Shown piece by piece: positions 1-13,400 of a stretch of 64,000 nucleotides of DNA; the first letter of the stretch is position 1, and every line of letters begins with the position of its first letter. The position numbers and the translations under genes are program-made. A model generated the notes under the pieces. The model was not told where the DNA came from and made no database searches. It worked only from the letters and a program-made list of their open reading frames with translations. The stretch comes from Mesocentrotus franciscanus (lineage: Eukaryota > Echinodermata > Echinoidea > Camarodonta > Strongylocentrotidae), in assembly GCA_037976565.1 (NCBI GenBank), contig CP137670.1, positions 11,990,600 through 12,054,599 on the forward strand, in the 5' to 3' direction.

Positions 1-868
1 TATTATTTCGAAAAGAAGTCTTAATCTTTTTGCCTAAATGGTTGAGATGCTTGCCAATACCATACAGTTTTGCTCCCTTCCCTCCCCTTCTGTAAAATAA
101 AGTTTGACAAATGTTCTCTAGGTACTCATCTTATTTTGTCATGATTAATTGATTGATTTGTAAGAGATTTGTAATAATCAGGCGCTAATAAGGGGAAAGG
201 GGCCAATGTGCAAACTATGCACAAAAACAGTATTAACAAATCAAATGAGGAAATAACACAACAGGTTAGCAGAGATGGCATTTAGATTAGACTAATTTTG
301 TAACGTTACAATATGTTAGCCAATGGTGTAACATGAAACCCTTATGTGCATTCCTTCTGATTTGTTAAAATTAAACCTTTATGATCACAGTGATATTGCA
401 TTCAGTCAACTCGTGGATGGGCTTGAAGCTTATCTCTTTTATGACCTGCATGCTAGAATTGCTAGTGGAATTACTCCGTTACAGATACCAAGAAACTATC
501 AAGGAAATTGGTGTGGAAATGACAGATCAATACCGGACGACTATACACTATGAAGGAAGTTCCAGAGTATTTCACTCCTCAATCAGAGATGCGGTTCAGG
601 ACTTATAATGGGATTATGCACCGATTGCTCCTATATTATCATTGATGCCCAGGAGAAGCTGAAGCGCCTCCAATAGAAGAGATAATATCAGTTACAAATT
701 CCACAAACTCTTGCAAGCACCAAAGTTTCATCAATCACATAATTATGAAAAGTGGAAAAGAGAAGTTCTTTAGAAAACTTTAAATGAGATCTCCATCACA
801 ACTGCCTGCGTCAAGCTGCTAAATGACCAGATACAACAATGAAGTGAAGGTGGAAGAGATATTGCAGA
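1..868. other. No recognisable gene
   Basis: AT-rich sequence with only short open frames (for example 344-553 and 381-608 on the plus strand) that overlap each other and show no family resemblance. I see no convincing exon or repeat structure. Confidence 0.5.
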
Positions 869-1226
869 CCTGGGCCTCGTCTTATAAAGAGTTTCGATTG
901 ATCCAAATCAATTGCAAGTTCTGTTATCAATCGCAAGTCCCCCTCTCTTATACACATAGTTGCGATTAATATTTATTTATTTATGCATGCATGTTCACAA
1001 TTTCACAATTCATTGGAGATAACATCACATGAAAAAGAATATAATATAACAAATAATTTTACAATCCATTTGAATTGACTTCACGTGAAAAAGAATATAA
1101 CAATGTTTTGTCAAAGACAAGTTGCAACTATTATACAGTTAAAAGAATGAACACACAAAGGTGATGAAACATAAGCAAATAGAGCTTGAATCGTTACAAC
1201 ACCTCTTTTATAAGACGGGGTCCAGG
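869..1226. mobile_element. MITE-like element with terminal inverted repeats
   Basis: The left end reads CCTGGGCCTCGTCTTATAAA and the right end, read on the other strand, CCTGGACCCCGTCTTATAAA. The two ends are near-perfect inverted repeats enclosing about 360 bp of AT-rich non-coding DNA. No transposase is present, so this is a non-autonomous DNA element by inference. No clear target-site duplication was found. Confidence 0.6.
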
Positions 1227-2411
1227 TAGCAGCAGAGGATGATATTAACAAGTATCAGCAATTTCTCATTGTTAAAGAAGAACAAATATGGTCGGATACC
1301 AATTCTGAACCGTCCAGTATCTCACAGCTTGGTACTGCGTTTAAATCACATCTATCTTTTGAATTATGGGCCCCGTCTGCAAATTATATATACTGAAAAG
1401 CCTAATAATACTCCTTGTCCAAACCAACTTTACCATGAAACAAATTGACGACTCCGTAAACAAAGTGACGTATATAAGTATTATGGCGCCTAGGGCAATC
1501 AATGAAACTGTGACACCCCCAGCAAAGTCAATTTTATCTACGTAACTGCACAAAGCAATACTTGTACATTCTAATTTGGGTCAACGTTTATCTAGGGAGA
1601 GTGGAGGGACTCCGAAAAACACAAGCCGGGTATGGCATTGGCATATATGTATCCTTTTAAAATTTCATATAATATGACAAGACTCATTTCCCCCATAATA
1701 ACGTAATTCAAAGTTTTAATCATTATAAGAAAGTACACCTCGTTATGGTTCAAATGTTTAATATATCGTCATGAAAAATACACCAGGCAAGATGTATTCA
1801 GGCATGTAGCCGCATACTCGGATACGACGTTATTCTGGCCACTTGCTGCCTGGATATTATGTGATGGTTGCCCAAATACCGATGCGTTCAAAATAATGAG
1901 GGGAGCTGGGACCCCTCCCCCCCCCACCCCCACCTCATCTTACTGGTATGGGTGCGGGGATTCGGGTGCAAGGTTCTGATTCAAACCTTCAGGTATCTAG
2001 TTTTTAGAGAGTGATACCAGTCTATCGTTTGATTCCAGGTCTATTATTATCTTACACATGACTACTTAATTGATCTATTATACAAAACAAATAATTTAGG
2101 CCGATTTTCGAGGCAGCAGGAGGTAAAAAGAAAAGACATTGACAAACATGTCACCATGCAATTTTTACCATTAAATTTTAAATGTCATATGCAAACGTTG
2201 TATCATCTGCTCAATCTGACTTGCGTGCATAGAACAAATACGCATTTTTGCATGAAAAAGTTAAGTTTTCAGTAAAAGTGCGTTTCTTGATGAATTCCTC
2301 TTGAAGTAACGTGTGGATGATGTTGACATTGTGAGCTACTTATGAACATTTCTCCTGACAGTGAAGGAGACAGCACTGACTGGGGAGCCCGGACAATTGA
2401 CAAGTGACAAC
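1227..2411. other. Intergenic; one weak candidate exon
   Basis: Mostly unremarkable. On the minus strand around 1,436-1,540 an open stretch could encode a hydrophobic segment (VSLIALGAIILIYVTLF). It is bounded by a possible AG acceptor and an ATG|GTAAAG donor-like site. I do not recognise the family and it may be chance. The remainder holds a C-rich run near 1,915-1,930 and no gene. Confidence 0.25.
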
Positions 2412-2527
2412 TTTCACAGTGTGGTGCGCATTTCACTGTGTGATGGGCGTTTCACAGTGTGGCAATTTCACACAGTATAATGTGTCACACTGTGGAAGTC
2501 CACACAGTGACAATTTTCACAGTGTGT
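2412..2527. repeat. Clustered CACAGTGTG motifs, both orientations
   Basis: CACAGTGTG, CACTGTGTG, CACACTGTG and close variants occur about seven times in 115 bp, in both orientations, separated by short T-rich spacers. The motif is itself nearly palindromic. Purpose unknown; it may be a degenerate short tandem repeat. Confidence 0.6.
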
Positions 2528-3240
2528 AATTTACAAGGAATGATGGAAATATAGAAAGAGAAGATGAATTGTGGGAAACAAAGAACAAATTATTGAAGAA
2601 AAGGGAAAAGAGAGAAAAACATAAACAGAGTATATTATAGGTATAATAGAAAATTGTGGTAGAATGCACCAGAAGAATTAACAATTAACATAAAGATGGG
2701 GAAGTTGAATTGCAGAAAATAAAGAATTAGGCCTATATTGTAGGCCTAGAGGAAAAGAGGAATGAAGGGGGAACATAAAGGGAGAGAAAGAATTAAAGAT
2801 GAAGAAGAACGATAACAAAAAAGTGGCATAAGAAAACATCAGATGGGGGAAACCAACAAAGAAGATCGTAATGATTACATGATGGAATAAAAAAATTAAA
2901 AAATTAAGAGGGAATGAAAGGACAAAAATTAATAAAAACAGAGAAATTACGACAGAAGGCAGAAATACGATTAAGAAGTTATAGCAGAAGGAATTCAAGA
3001 AATTAATGGTAGAAGAACCAAAGATAAAGCTATACACTGTTGGTCATAAATGTGGAAAAAAAATTACCCCAATTTATGGAATGATTTTGGCAATTATTTT
3101 TTCCTAATAGATCTAAATAATACATTCTCATATTTTATTGAATAATAATTTGCGAGTGTTTGTTTTGCGTGACTGCTAAACATGTGTTTTCTACAATGCT
3201 TATCAACTAGGGAACCTACGTCCTTGAGTCATAACTGAAA
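2528..3240. other. Purine-rich intergenic DNA
   Basis: Long A/G-rich stretch (about 2,540-3,040) followed by AT-rich sequence. The 119-residue minus-strand frame at 2,678-3,037 is a low-complexity Phe/Leu/Ser translation of this purine bias, not a gene. Confidence 0.5.
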
Positions 3241-3350
3241 GTAATGAGGATTAATGCCTCACAAAAGGGCGCCAATATCGACACGGTTTTGATCCTGGGG
3301 CCTTACAGTTACGAGGCCATTGCTTTGCCACTGAATCATGACTGTACGCA
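3241..3350 (-). repeat. tRNA-derived SINE-like fragment
   Basis: Shares the phrase AATGAGGATTAATGCCT and following text with sequences at 46.5 kb and 56.4 kb. On the minus strand it has A-box-like (TTCAGTGGCAAAGC) and B-box-like (GGATCAAAACC) segments, typical of a decayed tRNA-derived SINE. Confidence 0.5.
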
Positions 3351-3729
3351 GCGGGGGCTAGGGTCAGGGGGCAGCCCCCCCCCAAAAAAAAAGGAAACGC
3401 AATACATTTTCAATAATTTATTGCATTTTCCCTCGGTCCCAAAGAAAAAATTCCTCTGTACGGCCATGCATTATTATTCTTGATTTATGCCTCTCCCATA
3501 CACTTCGGTGGGGGATCTTTTATATTAATGGGCAATAATTCAATAAATCTCTCAGAATAACTAAAATTATTTCTTGGGGTGAGGTTTTCTGTATGGACGC
3601 ATAATAGTGGGCTCTCATGGGGAATTTGAGACCATTCGGGTGTTTACACAATAACAGGATTGGTCAATCACCAGGACTAGCCTTCAGTTTTATGACCAAA
3701 AGACCTTATGTAATGCTTTTCATTTTCCA

Positions 3730-3735
3730 CCCCCC
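3730..3735. repeat. Possible target-site duplication, left (CCCCCC)
   Basis: The CCCCCC directly outside the left terminus matches CCCCCC at 6,062-6,067 outside the right terminus, in the same orientation. A homopolymer is weak evidence. Confidence 0.35.
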
Positions 3736-6061
3736 TGTTACACCCACAAATGTAATAACGCCCACAAATGTAACAACGCCCACAAATGTAATAACACTTT
3801 ACCCACAAATGTAATAACACCCACAAATGTAATAACACTTTACCCACAAATGTAATAATTTCACCCACAAATGTAATAACCACTTTACCCACAAATGTAA
3901 TAATTTTGGTAAGTGGTTGTTACACCCACAAATGTAATAACGCCCACAAATGTAACAACGCCCACAAATGTAATAACACTTTACCCACAAATGTAATAAC
4001 ACCCACAAATGTAATAACACTTTACCCACAAATGTAATAATTTCACCCACAAATGTAATAACCACTTTACCCACAAATGTAATAATTTTGAATCACCCAC
4101 AAATGTAATAATGACTTTACCCACAAATGTAATAAATTTGAAGGGATATTTTGTCGAATTTGTTCAAAACTAAAACCCTGTAATAAAGCATGGGTATAGC
4201 GCGCAGTCTTTACTCCAGACCCGGTTATTTCAAAATTTAAAAACAGACCCCATAATCATTTTCCTGTGGAATAACATAACAATCGAGCGTAGTCTTTCCT
4301 CCAGACCCGGACATTTCAAAAATAAAAACAAAAAAAAAAAACAAAAAATTCAAATCTAAGACCCAACAATCCTCCAAATTAAGACCCGGTAATAAAGTAT
4401 GGGATTAGAGCGTAGTCTTTACTTCAGACTCGGTTATTTAAAAAAAAAAATCTTCAAACTAAGACCTCCCCATCCTTTCCTGTGGAATAACATGGGTATA
4501 GAGCGTAGTCTTTCCTCCAGACCCGGTTATTTCAAAAGAAAAAGAAATTTAAACAAATCTTCGAAACTAAGTCCCACCATTTTATTCCTCTTTTTTCATT
4601 TAAAAATAAATTACATTATAACATATGTGGATACAACACGTCACAAATAAATGATTGGTCGGCGGTCACACGAACTGACAAATCAGTCAAAATGGTCCAT
4701 ATATATAACACACAGAGGAGGGACCGATTCGATGGTTCGTTGACCGTCGACGATTTGTTAATATGTAAAAATTCTAACGCCCACAAATATCCTGGAATTC
4801 AATGTTCGTAGAAAAAAAGTAATCGAATAAGTGACCTTAAATGTATTTAAATATTGTATATATTATATCATTTTTTTAAATGACCGGGTCTGGAAGAACA
4901 ACTATGCTCTAAACCCATGCTTTATTACAGGATCTTAGTTTGGAAGATGGTGGGTCTTAATTTTAAAGTTTTTGTTTTTGTTTTGTTTTGTTTTTGAAAT
5001 AACCGAGTCTAGAGGAAAGACTACGTTCAATACTCATGTTATTCCACATGAATAAGATGATGGGGTCTTAGTTTTGAAGATTAAAAAAAATTAAACGGGT
5101 CTGGAGTAAAGACTACGCTCTAAACCCATGCTTTATTACTGGGTCTTAATTTGGAAGATGGAGGGGTCTTAGTTTAAAAGGTTTTTGTTTTGTTTTGTTT
5201 TATTTTTGAAATAACCGGGTGATGAGTAAAGACAACGCTCTAAACCCATGCTTTATTACAGGGTCTTAGTTTGGAGGATTGTTGGGTCTTAGATTTGAAT
5301 TTTTTGTTTTGTTTTTTATTGTTTTTTTATTTTTGAAATGACCGGGTCTGGAGGAAAGACTACGTTCAATACTCATGTTATTCCACATGACTAAGATGAT
5401 GGGGTCTTAGTTTTGAAGATTTTAAAAAAATTAAACGGGTCTGGAGTAAAGACTACGCTCTAAACCCATGCTTTATTACAGGGTCTTAATTTGGAAGATG
5501 GAGGGGTCTTAGTTTAAAAGGTTTTTGTTTTGTTTTGTTTTATTTTTGAAATAACCGGGTGTGGAGTAAAGACAACGCTCTAAACCCATGCTTTATTACA
5601 GGGTCTTAGTTTGGAGGATTGTTGGGTCTTAGATTTGATTTTTTTGGTTTTGTTTTTTATTGTTTTTATTTTTGAAATGACCGGGTCTGGAGGAAAGACT
5701 ACGCTCGATTGTCATGTTATTCCACAGGAAAAGGATTATGGGGTCTTAGTTTTGAAGATTTTTAAATTTTTGAAATAACCGGGTCTGGAGTAAAGACTGC
5801 GCGCTATACCCATGCTTTATTACAGGGTTTTAGTTTTGAACAAATTCGACAAAATATCCCTTCAAATTTATTACATTTGTGGGTAAAGTCATTATTACAT
5901 TTGTGGGTGATTCAAAATTATTACATTTGTGGGTGAAATTATTACATTTGTGGGTAAAGTGTTATTACATTTGTGGGTGTTATTACATTTGTGGGTAAAG
6001 TGTTATTACATTTGTGGGCGTTGTTACATTTGTGGGCGTTATTACATTTGTGGGTGTAACA
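3736..6061. mobile_element. Foldback (TU-like) element with long inverted repeats
   Basis: A 2.3-kb element whose ends are long inverted repeats. The outermost sequence is TGTTACACCC on the left and GGGTGTAACA on the right. The outer arms are tandem arrays of a short unit, CCCACAAATGTAATAA, spaced 18 or 23 bp apart. Inner arms carry longer repeated units around the phrase GGGTCTTAGTTTGGA. The centre (about 4,600-4,860) is unique. A CCCCCC run flanks both ends and may be a 6-bp target duplication. No transposase frame is seen. The modular arms resemble the foldback TU transposons described in sea urchins; that assignment is inference. Confidence 0.7.
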
Positions 6062-6067
6062 CCCCCC
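6062..6067. repeat. Possible target-site duplication, right (CCCCCC)
   Basis: Pairs with the left copy at 3,730-3,735. It is low complexity, so the call is tentative. Confidence 0.35.
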
Positions 6068-7070
6068 GCATGGTAAAGTCATTATCTTCCATTTCCCTCA
6101 CCCGAAGAATCTCTGAGAGACTAGGGGATATTTCTTGGTGGGATTAAGAATTTGCTATATGCGAGACTTGTAGACCCATTAATGGTATTTCCACCAAGTC
6201 CGGTGTCAGCGAATTATGACTTTGTGCCTAATTTTCTGGTTAGCTAGAAACCCTTCATACAAATAACGATATGTGATATTATAATAGTTGAATAGATATG
6301 CGTAGGTAGAGGCATATCGATTCTGGGCTCTATATTGGACCAAACAAATGGTAAATGACAAGTACCAAGAAACCCTGCTAAATAGATGAACTCACCTTAC
6401 TCTCCGAATCTCGCACTTGCAGCGCGGTCCTCGATCCTTCCCGAGGTAACTCCTCTACCATGTCTACGAGACCTTCTAGTTTGTGAGATATTTATTATTT
6501 TGAAAGAGAGGGAAAATGGGAAGGCGTATTAACATTGCAAATTAACCATATTGATGAGTGCGATTTACCGAATACACAAAATGTAAACACGGTAACAATC
6601 GAAACATTTTCCTTTAGTCTGTAAAATATCAAATAACTTGTTCTTTTTACCTTTCCTTGCATACCTGACTGGCTTGAAGTTTAAGATTTGAAGTTTGAAG
6701 TTTATTTGTTCCACATTTACTACGAAAGCAATTTAAACAAGCGGTTAAAAAAACGGGGAGATAGCTTAACTCAGGTATAAAATACGGTAAATAAGAAGTG
6801 TTTAGAGGGAATTAATGATAAGATTGTTACTGTGAGTAGCCGAGATATAAAGCAGAGATTGTGCACGATTAGGCATCTCTAAAGAGTAGCATTATTAAGC
6901 CTCATTAATATTCAGTAAAAGGCGAAAAGAGAAAAGAGTACCATATTAAAAAAAAAGGAAAAAAAGAAGAAGAACAATAAACAGAAGAAGAAGAGTTGTG
7001 TTTTTTTTTTTGGGGGTATAGAATTATAGATTGCAATTGTGTTTCCAGCTTTCGTTTTAGCTCTATTATT
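6068..7070. other. 3' flank of the ankyrin-death-domain gene
   Basis: No exon found. On the minus strand AATAAA polyadenylation hexamers are present at 6,701-6,706 and 6,491-6,496, roughly 370 and 575 bp past the stop codon of the gene at 7,071. Either could end the transcript. Confidence 0.35.
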
Positions 7071-7428
7071 TCAATGTGCACTTCCAAAACGATTAAAGTG
7101 ATCACCTGCTCTAGGTTCTTGTTCCATAAAACGATCCCAAATACCCGAGTCGTTAACGGACTTCCACACTTCTCTCAGATGACTGTCGACTAGGGAGACG
7201 GAACGCTGCAAGCCTCTCCAATAACGAATCATGACGATAGCAGCCTTTTGGTTTGGGTTAATCCCACCCTCTTCAGCAATTAAGCCAACCTCCTCACGTT
7301 GTCTGCTTCTGGACTGGATGTTGTCAAGTGCGTAGTAGGACAAACCCAATGCAAGACCAAGATGGTAGTACTTATCAGTGTTCATCTCTTTTATGATGAA
7401 TTCCTCATTCCGAGTGTCTTCAGCGTTG
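7071..7428 (-). CDS. Death-like domain exon, terminal
   Basis: Encodes a helical module with YYHLGLALGLSYYALDNIQ, an AAIVMIRYWRGLQ helix and LREVWKSVNDSGIWDRFME. This matches the six-helix layout of death domains, with the W-L region preceding the last helix. It ends at a TGA at 7,071-7,073 after EQEPRAGDHF. A possible donor (GCAG|GTGATC) lies just before the stop, so a further exon cannot be excluded. It is separated by an 8.4-kb repeat-filled intron from the linker exon. Confidence 0.65.
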
Positions 7429-10400
7429 CTATAAAAGGAAATACAGGAAAAAAAAAAGAAAAGAATACCGTTATTCCAGTGATTAGTAAAGCTATTTAAT
7501 ATCATGACACAATATTCAAGTCACTTTTCAAATATTAGATACTACCCTCATCGTAAACCACCCGAAGATTTTCCTTTCTTAAATGAAATAGTTCTTAGTG
7601 TATGACTTTACTATAATGGTTATTTTTAGCCAGAATTTCAGATCTTTTGGATTATTCTGCATAAGTTCTGTCAATATTGCATTGGAATAAATGATTAATT
7701 TCATATCGTAAATATAGCTTTTAAGCTAACAAGATCGAGACTATATTTTTTCTTCCTGTAAAAGATATTTTACTAATAAAACGAGAAATAAAATAGTTTC
7801 AAGAGTATTACACAAAAGAAAAAGCAATGCTATTTGATAATAATTACAAAAAGGGTAAGATATAGAAATCAGCAGACATGGATTGACAAAAAGAATTGAT
7901 CGTGTAAAATTTATTTTTAGAGTACTTTTACCTGAGTTCCATATTTGTTCTAGTGAGCATCTCATCCAGGGTAGAGTGTACATCGGTGGAGAATCCTGGG
8001 AGGAAAATATAGATTGTTCCGGTCAGTTTCGACAACTTTGCCAACTCAATTCATTCTGCGATAATTAATTTTAGCACAATTTAGCTTTGCCTTTCAGTTT
8101 GATAGTTCAAAATCGTCATCTGCAGATAAATTACACTTCCTATTCGAGTTATATGGTCTTAAGCAATTGGTTAACCTACCTACTCGTATCACTCAAAATA
8201 CATGCTCAATTATTGACTTGGTTTTTGTCACTGATCCAGAGTTGTACTCTGAGACTGGCGTCTTTAAGACTAGCATTAGTGACCATTACTTAGTTTATAC
8301 TGTGAGAGGTTTCAATAACAACCAAAAATCCGCTAAGGGCAAATCTACTAAATTTCGTTCATTTAAAAACCTCGTTGTGAATGACTTCTTATTAGATCTA
8401 CAAAGAATTCCATGGAGATCATGCATAAATTGCAATGATATTGATAGAGCATGGGAGACGTGGCTTAGATTATTCATGGACGTTGTTGATAAACATATGC
8501 CGCTCTGTGAGAAAAGAATACGAAACAATGCGTGCCCTTGGACTAATGAGGAGATTATTGAAACGATGCGCGAAAGAGATCATGCCCACGATGTGGCGTT
8601 GAAGAGAGTTGACGACGCATCGTGGAAAAGGTACAAAGAACTAAAGAACAAGGTAAATCATCTTCTGAGAAAAGAAAAATAAATTATCACAGTGCTCAGA
8701 TAGATGACAGTAAAGGAAATAGCAAAAAATGTGGCAGAGTGTCAAACATATTATTCCTAAATCTAATCAGGTCTTACCGTGCAGCATTGAAGTGAATGGG
8801 GATAAAATTACAGATGATAAAGGTATTGCTCAAATTTTTAATGAATATTTTGTTACATGTGCTCAAAATATAACAAGTGGTATCCCAAAAATTCTGAAAT
8901 AATTTTAGATGACACTGAGATTATTAATACAGAAGGCAAATTTGAGCTACAGCAAGTCACGAGCGCATTTGTTTTAAAAGAAATCGAAAACATGAGTGAT
9001 GATAAAGCAACCGGAGATGATGGAATAAGTTGCCGTCTTTTAAAAATGTCAAAGCATATCATTGTGGACTCCTTAACATGTCTTATCAATAAGTCAATTA
9101 CAACAGGACATGTACCAAAAGGCTTGAAAAAAGCAAGGGTGATTCCAATTTATAAGACTGGTGATATGGCCACTCCCGGTAATTACAGACCAATTTCGGT
9201 ATTATCCGTTGTGAGCAAGATTCTAGAGAAAGCTGTGCATTTTCAACTATGTGGTTTTCTAAACAAAAATGAAATATTGTATCCTAATCAGTCAGGCTTT
9301 CGTCCTCTTCACTCTACTGCAACAGCTCTAATGAAAATTATAAACCAGTGGGCTTTGAATGTAGATAACAATGAGTTAACAGGTGTTGCTTTCATTGATT
9401 TGAGGAAAGCATTTGACACTGTCGATCACGATATTCTGTTACATAAATTGACAGCCATTGGATGTTCTGATACTAGTATTCAGTGGTTTGTATCATATCT
9501 GTCCAACCGAGAACAGATGGTTTGTTTTAAAGGGGCTACTTCGAGTTCCTCAAAAGTTATGATGGGAGTCCCACAAGGTTCGATTCTAGGGCCACTCCTT
9601 TTTCTATCTACATAAATAGTTTACCCAAATGTATTCATGATGGCATTGTTGATATGTATGCTGACGACACAACTCTAACAGTCAGAGGGAGTAATGTCAC
9701 AGAAGTAGAACAAAAGCTAACCAAAGGTATGGAAAACATATTTTCATGGGTAACAACAAACCGTCTAGTTCTTAATGCGGATAAGACAAATGTGATGCTT
9801 ATTGGATCACGATCAGTTCTTAACGGAGTAAATGATTTTTCTGTCACACTAAACGGCAGCTGTTTGAAAAGAGTAAAAGTGGCAAAATGCCTGGGTGTCA
9901 TGATTGACGAGGAGTTACGTTGGACGGAGCATGTGGAAAAAGTTATTAAAACTGCTCAAAGAAATATAAGTGTAATTAAGCGAGCCAAAAGTTATGTTCC
10001 AACAAGATCTCTAAAACTTCTGTATAATGCCATCGTACTTCCTCATTTTGATTATTGTTCCTCGGTGTGGTCTGAGCGATTTCAAAGACAAACGATTAAA
10101 TTACAAAAGGTTCAAAAACGAGCTGCACGTGTAGTGCTGGGAGAAGGATTTGAAGTATCTTCAAATGATATGTTTAGTCGCTTAGGATGGATGCCTATTC
10201 AGACACGTTTCCAGTTTGGACGTGCAGTGATGATGTATAAATCAATGCATGACATGGCACCAACATACTTAAAACAAGATTTACATCATGTTAGTTCACT
10301 ACATGATCACAACACAAGACATGCTGTAAGGGATGCATTGTGTGTACCAAAATTTAGGACGGACACTTATAAAAATAGTCCTCTAATTTCTGGAATTAGA

Positions 10401-13400
10401 GTATGGAACCAACTTAAAAGTTCTGTCAAAATGTCACCTACTTTGAACAGTTTTAAACACGCTCTAAAAGCCCTGTTATCTGTAGAAGACGTGTAAGTGA
10501 ACTTTTGGGGTTTCGTGCGAAGCTAACCATTTTTTCCTATTTGCAAAATTATGAAATTTGGTTGACATGGTTATCGTTATATCATGTATTCATACATGTA
10601 ATGTATCCATTTTCAGCTATCTTGTAAACAACCTAAGTGTATTAGTTAAAGAGCAATTGAGTGTAAATATGTATATAACAATTTTGGTATCCCGTGCGTT
10701 AAGCTATATCAGATTATTAAATGAACGTTTGTAAATTTTTTATTTAATTTGAAAATTCCATTCACCTATTTCTTGTAAATGATCAAGGATGATTCTTGAA
10801 TGATCAGTTATTTCATGGGGATACCAATTAATGTGTATTTTACCTGTTTATATGCTTGTGTATTTATCTATTTTGTTTTTGATGCTGTTATTTGTTTTAT
10901 TGTTACCAAACAGGGCCTCATGGAAGACCACCAAATTGGTGATATGTGCCACCCTGTATAAATATCAGAAATAAATAAATAAATAAATAAATAAATCTGT
11001 GCATTCAAACTCGCATTTTAGTCATTCAGATTAACATGTTTCGCATTTTAAATTCATGATTTCGCATGCTTTTCGTCAAGGATCGGTTCATAGGTTATAG
11101 TCGGGTTCGTAAATTCGAATTCATTTTGCAGCAACTAATTTAACATTTCGTTCATTCAAATTAGTCCAAAATTATTTTTTTTTAAAAAGAAGAAGATATC
11201 AATATGTATTTTGCAAATAAGTGTTACATTGTGAACTGGTTTAAATTTGCTTTGACTTCAAGCGTAAATGAGAATTATTATATGAATTTAGATGAAGGTT
11301 ATGAGCGTAGCTTTCAAGGATATTTATCGGTCAATGTGTAGGGGTTGAATATCACGTGAAAGACTAAACTGTAATAGATTAAGTTTCTGTCAGTGCTATT
11401 TTAATAAGTTCATAAAGCAAGAAGTACCCTCTGATTTTATTGAGCGACATAAACATTATTATAGAAACCCATAATTAAGTAGGCCCACACAATTTTAACT
11501 ATTGATGCTGCAGCTGCTTCCAGGCGCGGATCCAGGGGAGTGGGCCTTGCCCCCGCAAAAATAAGAGAGAGAGAGAGAAGGAAAAGAAGGGAAAGGGAAA
11601 GAGGAGAGAAAGGGAAAGAAAGAAGAGGAAGAAAAAAAGAAGAGGGGGAAACTAAGGAGATCGGGGGGCCGAAAGGGCCTTGCTTCCCAGGCTGTAGCCT
11701 CCTCCCCATCAAAAATAAAAATAAAATAAGAGAGATCGAAGGAAAGGGAAAGAAAAAAGGAAAAGAGGAGATAAAGGGAAGGGAAAAAAGAGGAAGAAGA
11801 AAAAAAAGAAGGGGGATATCAATTGCAATTTTCCCGCCAACAAGTTGTGGTTCGGGGGGCCAAAAGGCCCTTGCCTCACTCACCCCCACCCCCGCCCCCG
11901 CCCAAAAAACGAGAGAAGAAGGGAACGGGAAAGAGGAGTCAGAGCTAAAAGGGAACAAAAAAAGAGGAAGAAGAAAAGAAAAGGGTGAAAAGAAGGAGAA
12001 GATCAGTTGCGATTAATCCCGCCAACGTGTTGATCGGGGGCCCGAAAGACCCTGCCTCCCCCAGCAAACCTAAAAGAGAGAGAGAGAGAGAAGGAAGGGA
12101 AGGGAAAGGGAAAGAGGTAGAGAAATGGAAAGAAAAACAAAGAGAAACAAGAAAGGTAGGGGAGATCAGTTACGATTTTTCCGCCAACAAGGTGTAGATC
12201 GGGGTAGGGGGGGGGGGAGACGCCCCCAAATTCAAACGTGGATTATTTCTAATTCGATACCGGTGATTTACAAATTTTTCTGAAATGACATCATTTTCCG
12301 AAATTTGTCCTCACTTTATAGTAAATTATACTTTTTGATGCGTTTGTTGGAAAATGACAGATTCCTAAATTAACAGTCAGGCAAGAAATATGCTTATTTA
12401 GAGGCCTACATGTCAGGACACTCAGAACGGCGGGGCTCGGGGGCCTCGAGCTCCCCGCCCCCACGTTTTTTGAAAAAGTATATGAAAGAGTAAAAGAAAG
12501 AAAGAGAGAAAGAAAGAATAGTGACCTGCCAGTGTCACAAAAAATGAGGTATCAAAATGACCGTAATTAAATGCCTAAAACCCCTGCGCTTCCGGGGGCT
12601 CTGCCCCCTGGATTCAACCTAGGGCCCTAAGGCGGGTCCCTGGATGCTCATCTGATGTTAACTTAATGCATAAAACCCCTGAGGTTCTGGGGGCTCCGCC
12701 CCCTGGACCCCACACCATTTAGTGTCCTGCCAGTGTCACAAATAAGGTATCCAAAAAAGGCTCATCTGACCGTAATGAAATGCCTAAAACCCCTGAGCTT
12801 CCGGGGGCTCCGCCCTTTAAGGAATATGATATTCCAGGTCAGGATAAACCAAAGTATCCTCTCATTATAAAGGCAATTTCTTTGCATCGAATGTGAGGAA
12901 AGAGATCCTTATGATTTATTGACGGGAAAATTCTACAAATCTCTCTAAATTGTATACAATGTTTAAAGAACCACTATTACCTTACGTGAAATGTAGAAAA
13001 TGGAACTATATTGTTGTTAATACTGATAATACTGTTAAAGAATGGTCACTCATTTATAATGTTTAGTTTATATGTACAATCGAAACTACACTGTAATCTT
13101 TGTATTTCAAGATATTTCATAAGGCTAAAGCCACTAATGATTTATATCATATTCGTAATATGAGTTATTATATGGTTTACCTAATTAAGATAAAGTGATC
13201 TGATAATAATCTTCATGATTCCAGCACTTTATGATGGGGAACTTAAATATCAACCTGCTTAGCGCAGATGAAAATGTGCACTGTCAAGATTTCTTGGACG
13301 CCATGTAATCACACTCTTTTATTCCTCTCATCAACAAACACACAAGATTAACAAATACCTCCACTACGCTCACCGATAGTATGTTCTTTAACCCCCAGGA

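Noticed and set aside
3677..4074. Frames rich in YYICG repeats
   Set aside because: Readings of the foldback element's short tandem unit.
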